A DNA stretch of 64,000 nt from Lobosporangium transversale (taxonomy: Eukaryota > Mortierellomycota > Mortierellomycetes > Mortierellales > Mortierellaceae). Shown here in pieces: positions 58,799-64,000 of the stretch. Below the pieces are notes generated by a model. That model searched no databases, was not told where the DNA came from, and was given only the letters and a program-made list of their open reading frames with translations. The stretch lies in NCBI RefSeq assembly GCF_002105155.1, contig NW_019028992.1:641001-705000 (forward strand), in the 5' to 3' direction. Positions within the stretch are counted from its first letter, which is position 1. The number at the start of each line of letters is the position of its first letter. The position numbers and the translations under genes are program-made.

Positions 58799-60445
58799 TT
58801 AACTAACCTTGTAGCGGAAGAGAAGCTTCAATGAATCCCCCTCCAAAAACTCCTTAAGTTCATATTTGGTGGTTGGAAGCATGATATCCCCCAATGGTTT
58901 TGTTCCAAAGAAACCATCGATGATTTTCATACCATGAACGGTAGCCTTCATTCCATATGCATCAATGAAAATTAGGGTCCGGTCCGGTAAAGCCCATTTA
59001 CAGACACTACGGTTCAAACTCAATAGCTGTGTGGGGATAGAGTTCGGTCTAGACTGGCTTTCAGAGAAAGGTTTGTGTTCATTAAAAGCATACTCTCGTA
59101 GGTACGCATGTCCGGACACCGATCCATCCCTTCCTCTTAGTAACATGATTGTCTTTCTTTCATTATTCAAAACCTGTGAAGGTATAGGACCAAGAGCAAT
59201 TTCATGAGCCAACATTTCGGCTTTTGTAGAGGTGGAGGCTAGGTCCTTCGTATCAAAATAAATGTCCGTTCCATCGAACAAGATATCCCAAATATGATTC
59301 CATAACGAGACACAAGTTGATTCGTTTAACTTGTGAGTTAGTTGTTTGTTCAGAATCATCCTACAGCTTTTTTGTTTTACGGAAGGAAAAAAAAAAAAAA
59401 AAAAAAAAAAAAGGAATTAGAAAATAAAGCTGGGTTATAGTTGAGGAACATGAAGTATACATGTACAGTAGATGAACTTACAGATAACGTATGATTTCTA
59501 GGGCCTTCTTCTCGATCTGGAAATCATTTTTATCTTTCACAGAATTTCTTCTCTCATGCCTCACTATGGCAGCATCTCGCAATAAGGTCTCTTGAAGCAA
59601 GTATTCAACATCAAGGTATTTCTTTGAGAACCTAGAGCAAAGTCGGGACAACACTCGGTTGATGATATTCGAGTCAAGCCTGTCCAGTTTAACTTCGTTT
59701 TCGATCTGGGGTAAAATAAGGTAGCTACCGTTTGCGTACGTCAGCGCAATACAAGGGGAAACGATAAAGAACAGAGCTAAGCTTTTTGATGGTAATAATA
59801 AGCAGCAATGTAAGAGAGAAAAGGGGATTTTTTTTAAGTAAAAAAGAACGATTTCTCTTAGTTACTGGCGAGACCAAAGCCATGTTCATATTTAATGATT
59901 TACTAGATAGCCTCCAACTGTTGTTCCGAGATATGCTTATTAGACAGCTCCTTGTGCGCAAATGCACTCATATAGTGCCAAGCGATATCTGCAGGACGCG
60001 GGAGCTTATTTGGCTTTAGCCCATTTTTCTATTAAAGATAAAATAGTGTAACGAAAAAAAAATAAAATAATAAAACGATATTAATAATAATAGAGCTATC
60101 AACCCTTCTTTTCTGTTGGTTTATATATATATGAATACACATATCCCAAGGAAGATACTTTGCCTTGTTAATGATGAAGTTGAAATACACAAACATTGTT
60201 GAACCTTCGAACAACCGAAAAGCTCCTTCATGTATAGTGTCCCATTCCTGTGATGTTGATGGAGAGAGTAACATCGTCCATAACGTAACCACAGCAATAG
60301 TGAGTAGAGCAACAGCTAAAGCCCCATCGTTAAATAAACCCACCCGAAAGAGGATAACTGCTAGTAAGGAAGTAAGTAGGCTTTCATAAAACCGGAAAAG
60401 AAAAGCTTCTTAGTAGCCGTCTTACTTTCAGCATGAAAGTTGTTT

Positions 60446-60481
<36 letters not shown>

Positions 60482-60549
60482 TAATACACATACCTAGGAT
60501 CATGTCTTCCTGATGGAACCCTTTTCCTCCGGAGGGTAAGACGATTCAT
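58799..60549 (-). CDS. Unidentified five-exon gene with a hydrophobic N-terminal part
   Basis: Proposed exons 60549-60494, 60380-60164, 60028-59904, 59724-59482 and 59360-58799 give 400 residues with all phases matching. Intron 2 would start with GC (AAG/GCAAAG), because GT choices nearby lead to stops. An alternative removes 60345-60253 as an extra intron. The N-terminus is basic (MNRLTLRRKRVPSGRHDP), followed by two hydrophobic stretches (LLTSLLAVILF, ALAVALLTIAVVTLWTMLL) that may be membrane helices or an unremoved intron. The rest is soluble and helical, with ISEQQLEAIYYLILPQIENE, LWNHIWDILFDGTDIYFDTK and VCKWALPDRTLIFIDAYGMK. I do not recognise the family. The 3' three exons are the best supported. 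Confidence 0.5.
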
Positions 60550-61128
60550 ACTGAAGGAAGGAGAAACTGTGTACGAGAGAGAATGGAAGTTGTATGAATA
60601 AGATGTTTAAAAAAAGGGAAGAAAAGAATAGTCAAAGGAAGAAGGAAAGAAAGCTAAAGCATATTTACATTGTAGGATCGCAGTCTCATTAATCAGTCAA
60701 ATTGATCGATGATAATAAAATAAGAAAAGGAACGACACGTCTTTGGAACGTTGCATAGAAAAAGAAATATGGATTTCTTCGGGCTTCCAACTTTCTATCA
60801 TAGTCAATGCTCAAGAGCAACAGATTCCCCATTGGTCCCGTTTACTCCCAGCGGTGTTTGATGGTCTAATGTTATTTTTTTGAGTTGTAGATTTTTTTTT
60901 CCTTACCAGACGCGTCTTGTTTTACTATGTGCACGTGCAAGTGACTGGCTTGCGTTTTTTTTTTCCCCAGCATCCATGCTTGTAACTTACTCGAGTGTGT
61001 CGAATCAATCGAAACGGACACACAGACCACAGACCGCGCCGCGCTTTTCTTTTCCCTTTCCCCTTCCCCCCCAACGAATAACGCTCCACTTTATTTCCCT
61101 CTCCTCTCTCTTTCATAAATCAAAAACC
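60550..61128. promoter_or_regulatory. Divergent upstream region of the unidentified gene and RPE1
   Basis: Contains T runs at about 60890-60900 and 60955-60964, a GCACGTGCAAG palindromic site near 60930, a GC-rich CGCGCCGCGC at 61035 and a CT-rich leader (61047-61115) directly before the epimerase ATG. The leader is typical of highly expressed genes in these fungi; the sites themselves are unassigned. Confidence 0.5.
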
Positions 61129-62174
61129 ATGCCTATTGCAAAGATCTCTCCTTCATTGCTCTCTGGAGACTTTGGCATCCTCGCTGCAGAATGCAAACGC
61201 ATGGTCTCTCACGGTGCTGACTGGTTGCACATGGGTAAATGAGTTTTCTTACGATCAAGTCCCTCTTGGAGAGGGAGAGAGAGAGAGAGACAGAGAGAAA
61301 AAAAAAAAAAAAATAGAACGTCAATATTCAACTGACACTATCGATCTGTTTTTTTACTTTTTCTTTTTCTTTTTCTTTTTTTCTTCTTAACTAACTAGAT
61401 GTCATGGATGGGTAAGGCGAGCTTTCTCTCATCTCTTGTATACAATCAACCACAGTTATTGCTCGTAATATCAGCTCTAATGCTTTCCTCACCAACCTCC
61501 GTACTTGTTATTACATTTATCTTTTGTGTGGAATACAATCGATCCGATAACACACAAAAAAAAACAAAAAAAAAAAATATATATTCCGTTGGGTTCAATT
61601 GAAACACTCTCTCGACAGTCACTTCGTTCCCAATATTACCATTGGCGCCCCAGTGATTTCCTGCTTGTCTAAACACCTGGATGCTTTTTTGGATTGCCAT
61701 ATGATGGTATCCAACCCTGAGAAATGGGTCGACGATTTCGCCAAAGCGGGTGCATCTCTTTATTGCTTCCATATCGAGGCCACCAATGATGCCTCCGCAT
61801 TGATCGACAAGATTCATGCTGCAGGTATGAAGGCCGGTGTGGCTGTCAAGCCCAAGACACCCATCTCAACTGTCATGGAATTGGGTCATAAGATGGACAT
61901 GTGTTTAGTCATGACAGTCGAACCCGGTTTCGGTGGACAACGTTTCATGGCAGAATGTATGCCTAAAGTCAAGGAACTTCGGGCCAAATTCCCAGAACTG
62001 GATATTGAGGTGGATGGTGGCATTGCTTTGGAAAACATTGATAAGGCTGCAGAGGCTGGCGCTAATGTCATCGTCGCAGGAACCTCCATCTTCAAGGCCG
62101 AGGATATCACTGGAACCATTGAGACCTTCAGGAAAAAAGTCAACGAGGAGCAGGCTTTATTGGCAAAGAAATAA
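61129..62174 (+). CDS. RPE1: Ribulose-phosphate 3-epimerase
   Basis: Exons 61129-61234, 61399-61411 (13 nt) and 61619-62174 give 224 residues. The 13-nt microexon encodes the core of the active-site motif: HM/DVMDG/HFVPNITIG. It has proper borders (ACTAG before, GTAAGG after) and only with it does the frame hold. Other family landmarks: KISPSLLSGDFGILA at the start, LDCHMMVSNPEKW, FHIEA, MTVEPGFGGQRFM, LDIEVDGGIALENI and NVIVAGTSIF, i.e. all TIM-barrel catalytic His/Asp positions. The enzyme interconverts D-ribulose 5-phosphate and D-xylulose 5-phosphate in the cytosolic pentose phosphate pathway. Length is normal. Confidence 0.95.
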
Positions 62175-62287
62175 GGGGAATAAATATGGAAATGAAGTTT
62201 ACAAGGACAGAGAGGATATGGTGTAGAGAATAAAAACAAAATAGAAAAAAAAAAAAAAAAAAGTTGATATTTTGTTGCTATGGACTG

Positions 62288-62329
<42 letters not shown>

Positions 62330-62575
62330 CATTGCCATTTGCCTTCTACAAAGGAATCTAGACTTATAATTTTATTTTATTTCTTTATTTCCTATCCTTT
62401 AACCAGAAGACCAAGAGAAAAGAAAAAAAAAAATTATCGATGATGATGTGAATATGTGGATAACGACAACAAATTATTTTCCTCAGTCGTGCAGATACAA
62501 AATGCAAGTCAACAAGCATTTTCTAACCTGTATGATAAAGGCTCCTTGTTTTCTGGCTTGTGTATAGTGAGGTAA
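62175..62575. other. Convergent 3' region between RPE1 and the makorin-like gene
   Basis: GGGGAATAAATATGG just after the RPE1 stop can serve as a polyadenylation signal. A T run of about 36 nt lies at 62293-62329. Confidence 0.6.
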
Positions 62576-63321
62576 TCAAGCTTCATAGTAATAACCATAT
62601 TCATCCTCATAATCATACTCATCGTCGTCATCAAATGTCCAGGCGTATATATCCACGTCTTCATCAGGATCGTTAATATGATCGTGATTGTGATCGAACT
62701 GCTGTTGGTTTTGATGAAACATCTCCTGTGCCGATTGAAGGTCTGTCGTAAGTTGTGAGAGCTGCAATAACAATGCTCGGAAGCTTTCTATATCCTCCAC
62801 GCTTGCTGATGCCGAGGCATCTCCCAGCGCATCCATTAATATTTGGCGTTCTCGCCAACTAGTACTGTTGGTGTTGCTGTTTCTGCCATTACTTCCATAT
62901 CGAAAAGGTCGAGATCTGCGCGCCGTTTGACGTTGACGTTGTTGTTGTTGAAGTCTTGGGTTTGACTCCGGATTGACCTTACATGGCTCCCCATTCTCGT
63001 CAAGATGAGCGAAGAAACACCCATCACCAAAGGGACACCAATGCTGTTCGGCAGATCGTTCGAAATACTTGCATTTCTTCCGACCTGCAGCCTCCTTGTA
63101 GTTTCGAATGATGATCTCTTTTTGTTCTGCACATGTGGGGAAGAAGGATGATGGGACCACATAAAGTGAAGGTGTACGACAGTTCGGGCATGCTTTTGTC
63201 ACCGAGGCAGTATTCTCAGCACCGAAAGGTCTGTTTTCATTGAATTCCGCTGTCACTTCCTTGGATCGCCAGGTGCGGATACATGTCAGGCAAAAGGCGT
63301 GATTACAGGACACTATAACAC

Positions 63322-63355
<34 letters not shown>

Positions 63356-64000
63356 CTCCCAAGGTTGATTAGATAGAGCCCATGCTTTTTTTTTTTTTTT
63401 TTTTTTTTTTTTGCAAGCCTTTTTCACAATGTTATTTTTCATAATTATAAAGATATTGGTAACTCTGGGGAAAAAAATCATTATTTTTGGTATCTGCATT
63501 ACCAAGCAACCCAAACGTAGTTGGTTCCTCAAAGCAAATTGCACATCGCTGCTCGTCATCATCATCAGTGTTGTTGCTGTTGCTGTTTAAAGCGTTCTGT
63601 CCTCCACGCGTTGAGCTATTTAAATGCCCTGCAGATGTCCCCACTGCTGATGAGGTGATAGTAGCTACAGAAGCAGAAGCTGTGGTGGTTGTGGTAGTTT
63701 CTTCCTCCTCATCATCGCTCAGGTCAATCGTATCTCGCTGTGCTCCATAAATGACTGCGCGGTCATGGGAAAACCAGCACGAATCTCCTCGAAGACAGTA
63801 TCCAGACATGTACCAATGACAGGGACGGTTTGCAGCATACGCAGGACGAGCTGTTGCTGTTGAAGTAGACGGTGATTCTGATGAATTTTCTAATGACGTT
63901 GACGATGTTGAAGGTTCTACAGCTGCAGCAACAGAAATCGGAGCAGGTGCGGAGAATGACGACGATAAAGACGAAGATGAAGAATCAAATGCAGGCTCTT
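62576..64000 (-). CDS. Makorin-like RING/C3H zinc-finger E3 ligase (5' end outside window)
   Basis: Exons from the window edge to 63503 and 63312-62576, phase 1 at the junction. A C3H finger (CHWYMSGYCLRGDSCWFSH, spacing C-x7-C-x5-C-x3-H) is followed by a Ser/Thr/Asp linker without Cys. The C3HC4 RING is split by the intron: CAICFEEPTTFGLL then VSCNHAFCLTCIRTW and ACPNC. A second C3H finger comes next (CKYFERSAEQHWCPFGDGC then FFAH). The tail is very acidic (DEDVDIYAWTFDDDDEYDYE). C3H-RING-C3H is the makorin layout; the makorin Cys-His motif between first finger and RING is not present. The protein is likely an RNA-associated ubiquitin ligase. Further N-terminal fingers may lie beyond the window. 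Confidence 0.88.

Overview
The window is nuclear DNA from an early-diverging filamentous fungus. Its features are many short GT-AG introns, long A/T homopolymer runs in introns and UTRs, an APSES/ankyrin cell-cycle factor, NDC80, makorin-like and BAR-SH3 genes, Tc1/mariner and Ty3/gypsy relics, and an attractin-like receptor. The overall style suggests Mortierellomycota or Mucoromycota. That placement is inference from gene style, not from a search.

Left host block (1-29950). On the minus strand lie an attractin-like CUB/EGF/kelch/PSI membrane protein (3' end outside the window), a PMCA-type Ca2+-ATPase with a GC-AG first intron, a 1799-residue Swi4/Mbp1-type KilA-N/ankyrin transcription factor, and a BAR-SH3 protein. 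On the plus strand are a DHA1-type MFS transporter, whose 3' end converges on the transcription factor, and a tiny two-exon helical protein resembling the ATPase inhibitor IF1.

Accessory island (about 30000-42650). This is a nest of repeats. It holds a TTCGAA-rich terminal-inverted-repeat cluster, a frameshifted gene with a PD-(D/E)XK-like motif, and a gypsy gag relic between two inverted LTR-like blocks. A large foldback element (arms 35510-36697 and 38608-39852) carries the same orphan ORF in both arms and is interrupted by a 1.85-kb Tc1 element with 216-bp terminal repeats. A second hairpin made of two head-to-head half copies of another Tc1 transposase follows, then a second gag relic.

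Right host block (42689-64000). Minus-strand genes are NDC80, a large disordered acidic protein and the complex II assembly factor SDHAF4. SDHAF4 is divergent from the plus-strand gene for succinyl-CoA ligase alpha, so two neighbouring steps of the TCA cycle share one promoter region. Further right are a coiled-coil/PPxY protein (plus), an unidentified five-exon gene (minus), ribulose-phosphate 3-epimerase with a 13-nt microexon (plus) and the 3' part of a makorin-like RING/C3H protein (minus, 5' end outside the window).

Gene models were spliced by hand. For every multi-exon gene the reading phase was checked across each junction, and exon limits are given in the entries. No rRNA, convincing tRNA or CRISPR array was seen.
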